A stretch of DNA of 64,000 nucleotides from Microbispora sp. H11081 (GTDB taxonomy: Bacteria > Actinomycetota > Actinomycetes > Streptosporangiales > Streptosporangiaceae), in assembly GCF_012999535.1 (NCBI RefSeq), contig NZ_JABBWV010000002.1, forward strand, positions 908,929 through 972,928, in the 5' to 3' direction. Below the pieces are notes generated by a model that saw only the letters and a program-made list of their open reading frames with translations, was not told the origin of the DNA and made no database searches. Position 1 is the stretch's first letter, and every line of letters starts with the position of its first letter. This document shows, piece by piece, positions 55,311 to 64,000 of this stretch. The position numbers and the translations under genes were made by a program.

Positions 55311-55793
55311 TTGGACGTCGAGCAGACAGTACTGCCGGGAATCGGATTGCGGCACGAGTTCACCACGCGTTCCGGGCGTCGAATAGGGGTCGTCTCCCAC
55401 CGCACCGGACGACGCGACCTGGTGATCTACGATCCCGATGATCCCGACAGGGCCTGTGAGACAGTGAAACTCAACGACGAAGAGGCCGACGCGCTCGTCG
55501 AACTCCTCGGCGCTCCCCGCATCGTCCAGCGACTCAACGCCCTGCACCGTGAGGTCGAAGGGCTGGTCAGCCTCCAGCTGCCGATCTCGGTGAGCTCCCC
55601 CTACGTCGGCCGCCCCATGGGCGAGGCACAGGTGCGCACCCGCACCGGGGCCTCCATCGTTGCCGTGGTGCGCGCCGGACGCGTCTTCGCCAGCCCCGCT
55701 CCCGACTTCGTCCTCGCCGGGGACGACGTCGTGGTCGTGGTGGGCAGTGAGGACAGCACCGCCGCCGTCGCCGACCTCTTCGCCAGCGGCTGA
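55311..55793 (+). CDS. Cation:proton antiporter regulatory subunit (KhtT/TrkA-C type)
   Basis: 160 aa from TTG 55311 (MDVEQTVLPGIGLRHEFTTRSG), nine bases after GGAG; an upstream in-frame ATG (55238) would add unconserved sequence. The N-terminal half is the KhtT-like domain and the C-terminal half an RCK_C/TrkA-C domain (MGEAQVRTRTGASIVAVVRAG... FVLAGDDVVVVVGSEDS). It gates the CPA2 antiporter encoded nine bases downstream, possibly in response to pH or c-di-AMP as in Bacillus KhtT. Confidence 0.9.
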   Translation: MDVEQTVLPGIGLRHEFTTRSGRRIGVVSHRTGRRDLVIYDPDDPDRACETVKLNDEEADALVELLGAPRIVQRLNALHREVEGLVSLQLPISVSSPYVGRPMGEAQVRTRTGASIVAVVRAGRVFASPAPDFVLAGDDVVVVVGSEDSTAAVADLFASG

Positions 55794-55802
55794 GGGTAGC
55801 GC

Positions 55803-56963
55803 GTGCACAATACCGCGATACTTTTCCTGGAATTCGGCGCAGTCGTCCTCGGGCTCGGCATCCTCGGAGCACTGGCCCTGCGCGTCGGCATCTCCCCCAT
55901 CCCGCTCTACCTCATCGCGGGCCTGGCCTTCGGCACCGGTGGCATCCTCCCGCTGGCCACCAGCGAGGAGTTCATCGCCACCGGCGCCGAATTCGGCGTC
56001 ATCCTGCTGCTGCTCACCCTCGGCCTGGAATACAACGCCGGCGAACTGGTGAGCAGCCTCAAGGGCAACGCCCGCGCGGGACTGGTCGACCTCGTGCTCA
56101 ACGCCGCGCCGGGCGCCATCCTGGCGCTCGTGCTCGGCTGGGGACCGGTGGCCGCGCTCGCCATGGCGGGCGTGACGTACGCCACCTCCTCGGGCATCAC
56201 CGCCAAGGTCCTGTCCGACCTGGGCTGGATCGGCAACCGGGAGACCCCGGTGGTGCTGTCGTTACTGGTCTTCGAGGACCTCACGATGGCGGTCTATCTG
56301 CCGGTCCTGACCGCCATGCTGGCGGGCCTGAGCGCGGTCGCCGGGGCCATCACCGTGGCCGTCGCGCTCGCCGCGGTGAGCGTGGTGCTGCTGGTCGCGC
56401 TGCGCTACGGCCGCTACATCGAGGCGTTCGTCTCCAGCCCCAACTCCGAGGTGCTGGTGCTCAAGGTCGTCGGGCTGGCGCTGCTGGTGGCGGGCCTCGC
56501 CCAGCAGCTGCAGGTGTCGGCCGCCGTCGGCGCGTTCCTCGTCGGCATCGCCGTGTCGGGCGAACTCGCCGAGGACGCGCAGGCGCTGCTCGCGCCGCTG
56601 CGCGACCTGTTCGCCGCGATCTTCTTCGTCTTCTTCGGCCTGCAGACCGACCCCACCAAGATCCTGCCGGCCGCGGGCCTGGCCGCCGGCCTGGCCCTGG
56701 TGTCGATGGTCACCAAGCTGGTGACCGGCGGATACGCCGCCCGCCGCGCGGGCATCGCCCGCGCTGGACGGGTCCGCGCGGGCATCGCCCTCATCCCCCG
56801 TGGCGAGTTCAACATCGTCATCGCAGGGCTGGCGGTCGCCGCGGGCGCGCACCCCGACCTGGGGGCCCTGGCGGCGGCGTACGTCCTGATCCTGGCGGCC
56901 TTCGGCCCCCTGGCGGCCCGCCTGGTCCAGCCGCTCCTCACGCGCATAGCCAGCCGCGCCTGA
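55803..56963 (+). CDS. CPA2-type cation:proton antiporter membrane subunit (KhtU-like)
   Basis: 386 aa, GTG 55803. About 12 hydrophobic helices. GILGALALRVGISPIPLYLIAGLAFG, LLTLGLEYN, ATSSGITAKVLSDLG and VVLSLLVFEDLTMAVYLPVL are CPA2 family motifs, the last holding the conserved Glu-Asp pair of the ion site. It probably exports K+ (or Na+) in exchange for H+. It forms a two-gene unit with the TrkA-C subunit. Confidence 0.93.
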   Translation: MHNTAILFLEFGAVVLGLGILGALALRVGISPIPLYLIAGLAFGTGGILPLATSEEFIATGAEFGVILLLLTLGLEYNAGELVSSLKGNARAGLVDLVLNAAPGAILALVLGWGPVAALAMAGVTYATSSGITAKVLSDLGWIGNRETPVVLSLLVFEDLTMAVYLPVLTAMLAGLSAVAGAITVAVALAAVSVVLLVALRYGRYIEAFVSSPNSEVLVLKVVGLALLVAGLAQQLQVSAAVGAFLVGIAVSGELAEDAQALLAPLRDLFAAIFFVFFGLQTDPTKILPAAGLAAGLALVSMVTKLVTGGYAARRAGIARAGRVRAGIALIPRGEFNIVIAGLAVAAGAHPDLGALAAAYVLILAAFGPLAARLVQPLLTRIASRA

Positions 56964-56978
56964 GGGATCCTCCCGCGT

Positions 56979-57818
56979 CTACCGGCCCGCCCCCGCACCC
57001 GCGGCGGCGGGCCGGTGTGCTTTCCGGAAGCGCCCGCCACGCGCGAAACGAACGCTGCGATGACGGCGATCCGGGCGCCAGGTCGCGACGAGGGCGAAGG
57101 CGAGGAGCAGCTCGGCGATGTCGCCGCCGTAGTACATGATCTCCGCGCCACCCCGCACCTCTGCCACCGGCGCCCGCACGTCCACCCAGAAACCGCCGTA
57201 CATCAGCTGCGCGACGATCGCGTGCACGGCGATGGCGCAGCCGAGACAGACCAGGCGGGCGCGGACGCCCGGCCTGGCCGGCGCGGGGTCGGGACCGGCG
57301 ATGACATAGGCGAACAGGCAGCCAGACAGCAGGAAGTGCGCGTGCAACAGCCAGTGCCCGGCCGGATGCGCCACCGCGGCCTCATAGAGCGGCGTGAGAT
57401 AGAGCACCCCGAGGCTGCCGGTGGACAGCAGTACGGCGGTCACCGGATGGGCCACCACCCGGCAGGCCCGGCTGTGCACGACGGCGGTCAGCCGCCGCGC
57501 CCCGGCCACGGGCAGGGTCCGCAGCAGCAGGGTGACCGGGGCGCCCAGCACCAGGCCGATCGGGGCGTACATCCCGATCAGCATGTGCTGCGCCATGTGA
57601 CCGCGGAAGTCGGCGTGGGCGAAGGACGCGACGGGCGGCAGCAGCGCCGCCGCCACCAGGGCGACCCCGGTGGCGAAGCTCGCCGTACGCCACCGGCTCC
57701 AGCCCAGGACCGGGTTGCGGCGGCGCGCCCGCCGAGCCAGGCGGAGATAGCCGAGCAGCACGACGACCGGCGGCAGCACGCCCGCGGCCCACGCCAGGTG
57801 AGCGCCGTGATGCGTCAC
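56979..57818 (-). CDS. ctaG: Cytochrome c oxidase assembly protein (CtaG_BacSu/caa3-type)
   Basis: 279 aa, GTG 57818 overlapping the DUF2243 stop. Seven or more hydrophobic helices with FAHADFRGHMAQHMLIGMYAPIGLVLGAPVTLLLR, a His-rich helix of the family, and HWLLHAHFLLSGCLFAYVIAGPDP. CtaG proteins help copper insertion into terminal oxidases. It is coupled to the DUF2243 gene, a frequent partner. Confidence 0.88.
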   Translation of the reverse strand: MTHHGAHLAWAAGVLPPVVVLLGYLRLARRARRRNPVLGWSRWRTASFATGVALVAAALLPPVASFAHADFRGHMAQHMLIGMYAPIGLVLGAPVTLLLRTLPVAGARRLTAVVHSRACRVVAHPVTAVLLSTGSLGVLYLTPLYEAAVAHPAGHWLLHAHFLLSGCLFAYVIAGPDPAPARPGVRARLVCLGCAIAVHAIVAQLMYGGFWVDVRAPVAEVRGGAEIMYYGGDIAELLLAFALVATWRPDRRHRSVRFARGGRFRKAHRPAAAGAGAGR

Positions 57819-58354
57819 CTGGGAGCCCCGGCGGGGTCGAAGGACCGCCCGCCGCGCGCCAGCAGATAACCCCCGGCGACCAGCAGCGCGCCCAGCGCGA
57901 GGAAGCCGAGATCCCACCACAGCTGGTTAGGGCCGCCACGGACGTGATGGATGCCCAGGACGTGGTGGTCCAGGACGCCTTCCACGAGATTGAAGGCACC
58001 CCAGCCGACCAGGATCCACCCCCACAGCACCCGCGAGGCCCACACCCGCCGCCGCTCGCTGGTGACACGGGAGTACAGGCTCGCGAGGCCGATGAGCACC
58101 GCCAGCCAGCACACCGTGTGGAACACGCCGTCCCACACCGTGTTCATCTCCAGCCCCGAGACCGTGCGGGGATCGTAGTAGCGCACCCCGACGCGGTCGC
58201 TGTCGGTGCTGCTCAGCATGTGATGCCACTGCAGGAGCTGGTGCAGCAGGATGCCGTCGACGAACCCGCCCAGCCCCACCCCGAGCACGATGCCCGGCAG
58301 CCGCAGACTGGCCGGCTCAGGACCGGCCCCGGCCTCACCCGCGATGGTCTCCAT
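57815..58354 (-). CDS. DUF2243 membrane protein
   Basis: 179 aa from ATG 58354 with GGAGG eight bases upstream. Four hydrophobic helices and many His: LGGFVDGILLHQLLQWHHMLSSTDSD, NTVWDGVFHTVCWLAVLIG, NLVEGVLDHHVLGIHHVRGGPNQLWWDLGFLALG. This is the DUF2243 signature; conserved His pairs suggest metal or haem binding. It is translationally coupled to ctaG, so a role in oxidase assembly or copper handling is plausible. Confidence 0.88.
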   Translation of the reverse strand: METIAGEAGAGPEPASLRLPGIVLGVGLGGFVDGILLHQLLQWHHMLSSTDSDRVGVRYYDPRTVSGLEMNTVWDGVFHTVCWLAVLIGLASLYSRVTSERRRVWASRVLWGWILVGWGAFNLVEGVLDHHVLGIHHVRGGPNQLWWDLGFLALGALLVAGGYLLARGGRSFDPAGAPR

Positions 58355-58474
58355 CGCCCATGCCTCCGTCCCTTCCGGCCGCCGCCCGTGCGGATCTCCG
58401 CCTGGCAGGTTCCCCGGACGAGGGACGGTAGTCACGCAGGCACGCGCGGAGCCCCGCCCGCCCTGCCGACTCTT

Positions 58475-59242
58475 TTATCCGGCGGCGCGCGCGGCGACGA
58501 ACGCCTCGATGCCGTCGAGCACACGCTGCAGGCCGAACTCGAACGCCTGGTCAGGGTCGTAGGCCGCGTTGTACGCCTCGCCCGCCGCCGCGCCGACCCG
58601 GGCCGCCACCGGATAACGCCGAGGGTCGAACACCTTGGCCAGATAGGGCGCGTGGGCGTACCACCACTGCTCGTCGGTGACGCCCGTGTCACCCGGCGCC
58701 TGCGCCGCCTCGACCGCGCCCCGCGCCGCCCCGCTCACGTATCCGTTGAGCAGGGTGACCACCGAGTCCATCTCGAGGTCGTCCAGGCCGATGCCGTCGA
58801 CCGCCCGCAACTCGTAGTCGTACTTGGCGATGATGTTGGGGCCGAGCGGGGGCCTGGTCGTCATCGACACCTGCAGCATCCACGGGTGCCGCCGGTACAA
58901 CGCCAGGTTCTCCCGTGCGATCAGCTCCAGCCTGCCCCGCCAGCCGCCCGGCACCTCCGCGGGCGCGGGCAGCTCGCCGTACGCCGTGTCGAGCATGACG
59001 TCTATCAGCTCGGCCTTACCAGGGACGTAGGTGTACAGGGACATCGTCCCCACGCCCAGCTGCTCGGCGACCTTCCGCATGGACAGGGCGGCCAGGCCCT
59101 CGGTGTCGGCCACCGCGATCGCCGCGCGCACGATGCGGTCGACGCCGATATCCGGCTTGCCCTTGCGTCCGGTCCGCTCACCCGTGCGCCACAGCAGGGC
59201 CAGACTCCGAGCCGGGTCTCCCTGCGCGCTGTACTCCGTCAT
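58475..59242 (-). CDS. TetR-family repressor of the DrrAB-type exporter
   Basis: 255 aa, ATG 59242. HTH region DRIVRAAIAVADTEGLAALSMRKVAEQLGVGTMSLYTYVPGKAELIDVMLD, then a TetR_C_1-type ligand domain (HPWMLQVSMTTRPPLGPN...). It is divergent from the drrA-like ATPase gene, and a 31-bp near-perfect palindrome lies between them. The ligand is probably the exporter's hydrophobic substrate. Confidence 0.92.
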   Translation of the reverse strand: MTEYSAQGDPARSLALLWRTGERTGRKGKPDIGVDRIVRAAIAVADTEGLAALSMRKVAEQLGVGTMSLYTYVPGKAELIDVMLDTAYGELPAPAEVPGGWRGRLELIARENLALYRRHPWMLQVSMTTRPPLGPNIIAKYDYELRAVDGIGLDDLEMDSVVTLLNGYVSGAARGAVEAAQAPGDTGVTDEQWWYAHAPYLAKVFDPRRYPVAARVGAAAGEAYNAAYDPDQAFEFGLQRVLDGIEAFVAARAAG

Positions 59243-59269
59243 CGCCAGCGAATTCTATGCGCACCCTTG

Positions 59270-59300
59270 TTCCGTATGCTGTACGGTACAGCGTACGGAA
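59270..59300. promoter_or_regulatory. 31-bp TetR operator
   Basis: TTCCGTATGCTGTAC (59270-59284), g, GTACAGCGTACGGAA (59286-59300): arms of 15 bases with a single mismatch. Lies 27 bp upstream of the tetR start and 23 bp upstream of the ATPase start, so it can repress both. Confidence 0.8.
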
Positions 59301-59323
59301 ACGGAGAGAAGCGGGAGAACGCG

Positions 59324-60292
59324 ATGACGCACGCCGTCACGGCCGAAGGACTGCGCAAGCGATACGGGGACACCCCCGCCCTCGACGGCGTCGACCTCGC
59401 CGTCGGGGAAGGCACCGTGCACGGCCTGCTCGGGCCGAACGGCGCCGGCAAGACCACCGCCGTCCGGATCCTCACCACACTGCTGCGGCCCGACAGCGGC
59501 ACGGCCCGCGTCGCCGGATTCGACGTCGTACGCCAGGCCGCGGACGTACGCCGCAGCATCGGCCTGGTCGGCCAGCACGCCGCTCTCGACGAGGTCCTCA
59601 GCGGCCGGCAGAACCTCGTCATGTTCGGCCGCCTCCACCACCTGCGCCCGGCCGCGGCCCGCGCCCGCGCCGACGAACTGCTCGCCCGGTTCGGCCTCAC
59701 CGGCGCCGGGACCAAACCCGTCGGGCAGTTCTCCGGCGGCATGCGCCGCCGCCTCGACCTGGCGGTCGGCATGATCTGCTCCCCGCCGGTGCTGTTCCTC
59801 GACGAGCCAACCACCGGCCTGGATCCCCGCGGCCGCACCGAGGTGTGGGACGCCGTCCGCGCGCTCGTCGCCGCCGGCACCACCGTGCTCCTCACCACCC
59901 AGTACCTGGAGGAGGCCGACCAACTGGCCTCCCGCGTCTCGGTCGTCGACGCCGGCCGCGTCGTCGCGGAGGGCACCCCCGACGAGCTCAAATCCGCGCT
60001 CGGCGGCGACCGCCTCGACGTCGTCGTACGGCACGCCACCGATCTGCCGGCCGCCGCCGCAATCGTCGGCAAGGTGGCCGGCGCCCCTGGTGAAGCCTCC
60101 GTGGACCTCGACGCCCGGCGCGTCAGCGCACCCGTACGCGACCGATCCGCCGCGCTTCCCGAGGTCCTGCGCGCACTGGACGCCGCCGGGATCACCGTGG
60201 CCGACCTCGCCGTGCGACGGCCCACCCTGGACGAGGTCTTCCTCCACCTCACCGGTTCTGAGAACACCACGGGAAAGGCGGCCGCGGCATGA
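59324..60292 (+). CDS. Daunorubicin-resistance-type ABC transporter ATP-binding protein (DrrA-like)
   Basis: 322 aa, ATG 59324 with GGGAG six bases upstream. Walker [17 protein letters not shown], signature [15 protein letters not shown], Walker [15 protein letters not shown]-loop TTQYLEEAD, and the C-terminal DrrA-type extension ending [14 protein letters not shown] (the GREG/LDEVF region). All catalytic motifs are intact. It powers export with the next permease. Overlap ATGA. Confidence 0.94.
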   Translation: MTHAVTAEGLRKRYGDTPALDGVDLAVGEGTVHGLLGPNGAGKTTAVRILTTLLRPDSGTARVAGFDVVRQAADVRRSIGLVGQHAALDEVLSGRQNLVMFGRLHHLRPAAARARADELLARFGLTGAGTKPVGQFSGGMRRRLDLAVGMICSPPVLFLDEPTTGLDPRGRTEVWDAVRALVAAGTTVLLTTQYLEEADQLASRVSVVDAGRVVAEGTPDELKSALGGDRLDVVVRHATDLPAAAAIVGKVAGAPGEASVDLDARRVSAPVRDRSAALPEVLRALDAAGITVADLAVRRPTLDEVFLHLTGSENTTGKAAAA

Positions 60293-61089
60293 CCGTCACC
60301 GCGCGGCTGCGCTGGACCCTCGCCGACGGCTGGACCGTCACCCTGCGCAGCCTGTCCCACTGGGCCCGCACCCCCGGACAGCTCGTCGCGGGCCTGCTGT
60401 TCCCCGTCATGATCGTGCTCATGTTCGGCTACCTGTTCGGCGGCGCGATGGCCGTGCCGGGCGGCGGCGACTACCGCGAATTCCTCATGCCCGGCATGTA
60501 CGCCATGACCATGCTTTTCGGCATCGAAGCCACCTTCACCGCCGTCGCCCGCGACGTCACCCAGGGCGTCACCGACCGTTTCCGCTCCCTGCCCATCGCC
60601 TCCTCCGCCGTCCTCCTTGGCCGGAGCGTCGCCGACATGCTCAACACCGTCCTCGGCCTCACCGTCATGATCGCCTGCGGCCTGGCCGTCGGCTGGCGCT
60701 GGCACGAAGGCCCCGCCCGCGCCGCGCTCGCCGTCGGACTCCTGCTGCTGTTGCGCTTCGCGTTCCTGTGGGTCGGCATCTACCTCGGCCTGACACTCAA
60801 CGGACCGGAAGCCGTCATGGCCGTCCAGATCCTCGTCTGGCCCATCGGCTTCCTGTCCAGCGCCTTCGCCTGGACCGGCACCATGCCCGGCTGGCTCGCC
60901 GCCGTCGCCGAATGGAACCCCCTGTCGGCCACCATGGCCGCCACTCGCGACCTGTTCGGCAACCCCGGCGCGGGCGGCACCACCTGGGTCGCCGAGCACG
61001 CCGGCATCATGGCCCTGGTCTGGCCGCTGCTGATCACGGCGGTCTTCTTCCCGCTGTCGGTCCGCCGCTACCGCCGTCTCGACCGCTGA
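60289..61089 (+). CDS. ABC-2 type permease (DrrB-like)
   Basis: 266 aa, ATG 60289 overlapping the ATPase stop. Six hydrophobic helices. [35 protein letters not shown] and [52 protein letters not shown] are the ABC2_membrane motifs of DrrB permeases; the C terminus has [20 protein letters not shown]. Probably exports a hydrophobic drug or metabolite. Confidence 0.93.
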   Translation: MTVTARLRWTLADGWTVTLRSLSHWARTPGQLVAGLLFPVMIVLMFGYLFGGAMAVPGGGDYREFLMPGMYAMTMLFGIEATFTAVARDVTQGVTDRFRSLPIASSAVLLGRSVADMLNTVLGLTVMIACGLAVGWRWHEGPARAALAVGLLLLLRFAFLWVGIYLGLTLNGPEAVMAVQILVWPIGFLSSAFAWTGTMPGWLAAVAEWNPLSATMAATRDLFGNPGAGGTTWVAEHAGIMALVWPLLITAVFFPLSVRRYRRLDR

Positions 61090-61133
61090 CGCCTCCCGAC
61101 AGCCGGATGCGGGGGGTGCGCTAAAGTGCCGCC

Positions 61134-61562
61134 ATGCCACGCCGGTGGATCTTGCCGATTCTCTTCCTGGTCCTCGGGATCGCCGCGGCCGCCCGCCAGA
61201 TCGCCCAGGGGTCCGTAGGCGGCGCCGTCGTCCTGCTCCTGCTGTTCCTGGTGCTGGCCGTCCCGCTGTCTCCCCTGCCGTTCCCGAAGTCCGTGAGCGC
61301 CGCGGAGGCGCAGCGCCGCAGCCAGGAGGACGGCCGGCCCATCGTCTACTGGCGTCCCGGCTGCCGATACTGCCTTCGGCTGCGCACCCGGCTCGGCGGG
61401 AAGGCCCGCCGGGCGCACTGGGTCGACATCTGGCGCGACCCGGAGGGCGCCGCGGCGGTCCGCGCGGTCACCGGCGGGGACGAGACCGTGCCGACCGTGG
61501 TGGTGGCGGGCACCCCGCACGTCAACCCCGACCCTCGATGGGTACGTACGCAGCTGTCCTGA
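61134..61562 (+). CDS. Membrane-anchored glutaredoxin-like protein
   Basis: 142 aa, ATG 61134. Residues 5-50 contain two hydrophobic helices, then a glutaredoxin-type domain with VYWRPGCRYCLRLR (CxxC, Cys77/Cys80) and TVPTVVVAG, the cis-Pro loop. Membrane anchoring of a mycoredoxin-like domain is unusual. It may reduce mycothiol-mixed disulfides at the membrane, which is inference from family. Stands between the exporter and the recombinase genes. Confidence 0.85.
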   Translation: MPRRWILPILFLVLGIAAAARQIAQGSVGGAVVLLLLFLVLAVPLSPLPFPKSVSAAEAQRRSQEDGRPIVYWRPGCRYCLRLRTRLGGKARRAHWVDIWRDPEGAAAVRAVTGGDETVPTVVVAGTPHVNPDPRWVRTQLS

Positions 61563-61657
61563 GATCGCCTCGTCGAGGGGTTTGTTTTCGCTGGCGTTAA
61601 ATGATCTTGCAAAAACCCGGCGCCTTTACAAAGTAGATTCGTAGTAGCATCGAGGCG

Positions 61658-62611
61658 ATGGACACCCCCGCCGTCCCCGAGCGGAACGCCCCCGCGCGTC
61701 CCCGGCCCGATCCCTACCAGGTGTATCTGGACGCGCTGCAGAGCCCCGAGTCCAAGCGCACGATGAAGGGCTGCCTCGACCGCATCGCCCGCCTCGTCAC
61801 CGGCGACCCGGAGGCGACCGGCGCCGGGCAGCCCTGGGAACTGCTCCGCTACGAGCACACGATCCGGCTGCGCACGCTGATGCGGGAGCAGGGCTGGTCG
61901 CCCTCCCATGTCAACAAGCACCTGGTCGCCCTCCGCCGCGTGCTCAAGGAGGCGTGGCGGCTCGGCCTGATGAGCGGTGAGGACTACCAGCGCGCCGCCG
62001 ACCTGCCCGCCTACCGGCACACACGCGTCCCGGCGGGCCGGCACGTCGAGGCCGAGGCGTTGGCGGCCGCTCTCGAAGTGTGCGACGCCGACCACTCCCC
62101 CGCCGGCCGCCGCGACGGCGCGATGCTCGCGGCCCTCTACTCCACCGGCTGCCGCCGGGCCGAGATCGCCGGGCTCACCCTGGCCGATCTCGACCCCCAC
62201 GCCCGCTCCCTGCGGGTGCGCGGCAAGGGCGACAAGGAACGGCTCGTCTACCTGACCGCGGAGGCCGTCGAGCGCCTCGGCCTCTGGCTAGCCGTACGCG
62301 GCCGGACGCCAGGACCTCTGTTCTGCGCCATCAACAAGGGCGGACGGCTGCGGCTCGCCCACATGACCGGCCAGGCCATCGCCGACATCGTCTCCCGTCG
62401 CCTGGCCGCCGCCGGGGCGTCCCCCCGTACGCCGCACGACTTCCGGCGCACGTTCATCGGCGAGTTGCTCGACGCCGGGGTCGACCTCGCCACCACCCAG
62501 GCCCTGGTGGGCCACGCCTCCCCCGCCACCACCGCGCGGTACGACCGGCGGCCCGAGCGGCGCCGGCGCGAGGCCGTCGACCGGCTCCGCGTCCCCGGCG
62601 CCGCCCGCTGA
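61658..62611 (+). CDS. Tyrosine recombinase/integrase
   Basis: 317 aa, ATG 61658 in a locally AT-rich upstream region (61575-61650). Residues 15-115 are the SAM-like core-binding domain. The catalytic domain has Arg167 (STGCRRAEIAGL), Lys193 (RGKGDKERLVYLT), His260/Arg263 (TPHDFRRTFIGEL), His286 (VGHASPATTARYDRR) and Tyr295, so it is complete. No excisionase, att duplication or other phage genes are near. Its stop is 18 bases from the convergent rpoB stop. It may be a chromosomal or relic recombinase that once moved this segment. Confidence 0.9.
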   Translation: MDTPAVPERNAPARPRPDPYQVYLDALQSPESKRTMKGCLDRIARLVTGDPEATGAGQPWELLRYEHTIRLRTLMREQGWSPSHVNKHLVALRRVLKEAWRLGLMSGEDYQRAADLPAYRHTRVPAGRHVEAEALAAALEVCDADHSPAGRRDGAMLAALYSTGCRRAEIAGLTLADLDPHARSLRVRGKGDKERLVYLTAEAVERLGLWLAVRGRTPGPLFCAINKGGRLRLAHMTGQAIADIVSRRLAAAGASPRTPHDFRRTFIGELLDAGVDLATTQALVGHASPATTARYDRRPERRRREAVDRLRVPGAAR

Positions 62612-62630
62612 CCGGCCGGCTCGCCCTGTC

Positions 62631-64000
<1,370 letters not shown>

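Noticed and set aside
61563..61657. Possible attachment site or tRNA beside the recombinase
   Set aside because: No cloverleaf and no matching direct repeat was found in the window; only an AT-rich promoter-like stretch.

Overview
The window is about 70% GC, with GTG/TTG starts, ATGA/GTGA overlaps and gene content typical of an actinomycete. The thiopeptide-type enzymes, the dormancy genes and an rpoB copy without rpoC best fit the Streptosporangiales (Nonomuraea, Planobispora or relatives). The taxon is an inference. No tRNA, rRNA, CRISPR array or complete insertion sequence was seen.

Bases 1-3573 are the right-hand end of a RiPP cluster: the C-terminal part of a LanB-type dehydratase followed by two separate SpaB-C/thiopeptide-type proteins, the arrangement seen in thiopeptide and pyritide clusters. 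A convergent 824-codon membrane protein of unknown function (3712-6186) separates it from the next block.

Bases 6.5-38 kb form a large stress/dormancy island. It holds a LysR-nitroreductase pair, a GH65 phosphorylase, PEP synthase, a long ribosome hibernation factor, an Hrp1-like CBS protein, a PDH E1alpha-E1beta-E2-acyl carrier protein operon, an acetyl-CoA synthetase, a phosphoribosyltransferase-hydrolase fusion, a rhodanese-CBS protein, universal stress proteins, an APH-like/P-loop kinase fusion, DUF1876 and DUF1918 proteins, a complete nine-gene A/V-type ATPase operon and a GNAT-acyl-CoA synthetase fusion. Many of these match, in domain architecture and length, members of the Mycobacterium tuberculosis DosR regulon (Rv0079, Rv2626c, Rv1738, Rv2004c, Rv0571c, USPs, nitroreductases). 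Several intergenic regions hold DosR-box-like palindromes of form GGGAC-N4-GTCCC, the best lying between the ATPase operon and the GNAT-ligase gene. Two remnants (slipin/RtcB and a USP) show gene decay inside the island.

Bases 38-62.6 kb are a mixed chromosomal region of small regulated modules: VOC, FBP and DinB proteins, a THUMP methyltransferase, an HemK-like methyltransferase with fructosamine kinase, a double-HTH MerR regulator with an APC permease, PdxH, an ArsR-phosphatase fusion, a YtrA-type GntR-ABC operon with a 38-bp palindromic operator, a secreted TAP-like peptidase, a pentapeptide protein, an ECF42 sigma module with its likely promoter, a KhtT/KhtU-like antiporter, CtaG/DUF2243, a TetR-DrrAB exporter with a 31-bp operator, a membrane-anchored glutaredoxin and a tyrosine recombinase.

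The right edge is the 3' part of an rpoB whose downstream neighbour is the convergent recombinase rather than rpoC, so it is probably a second rpoB copy.
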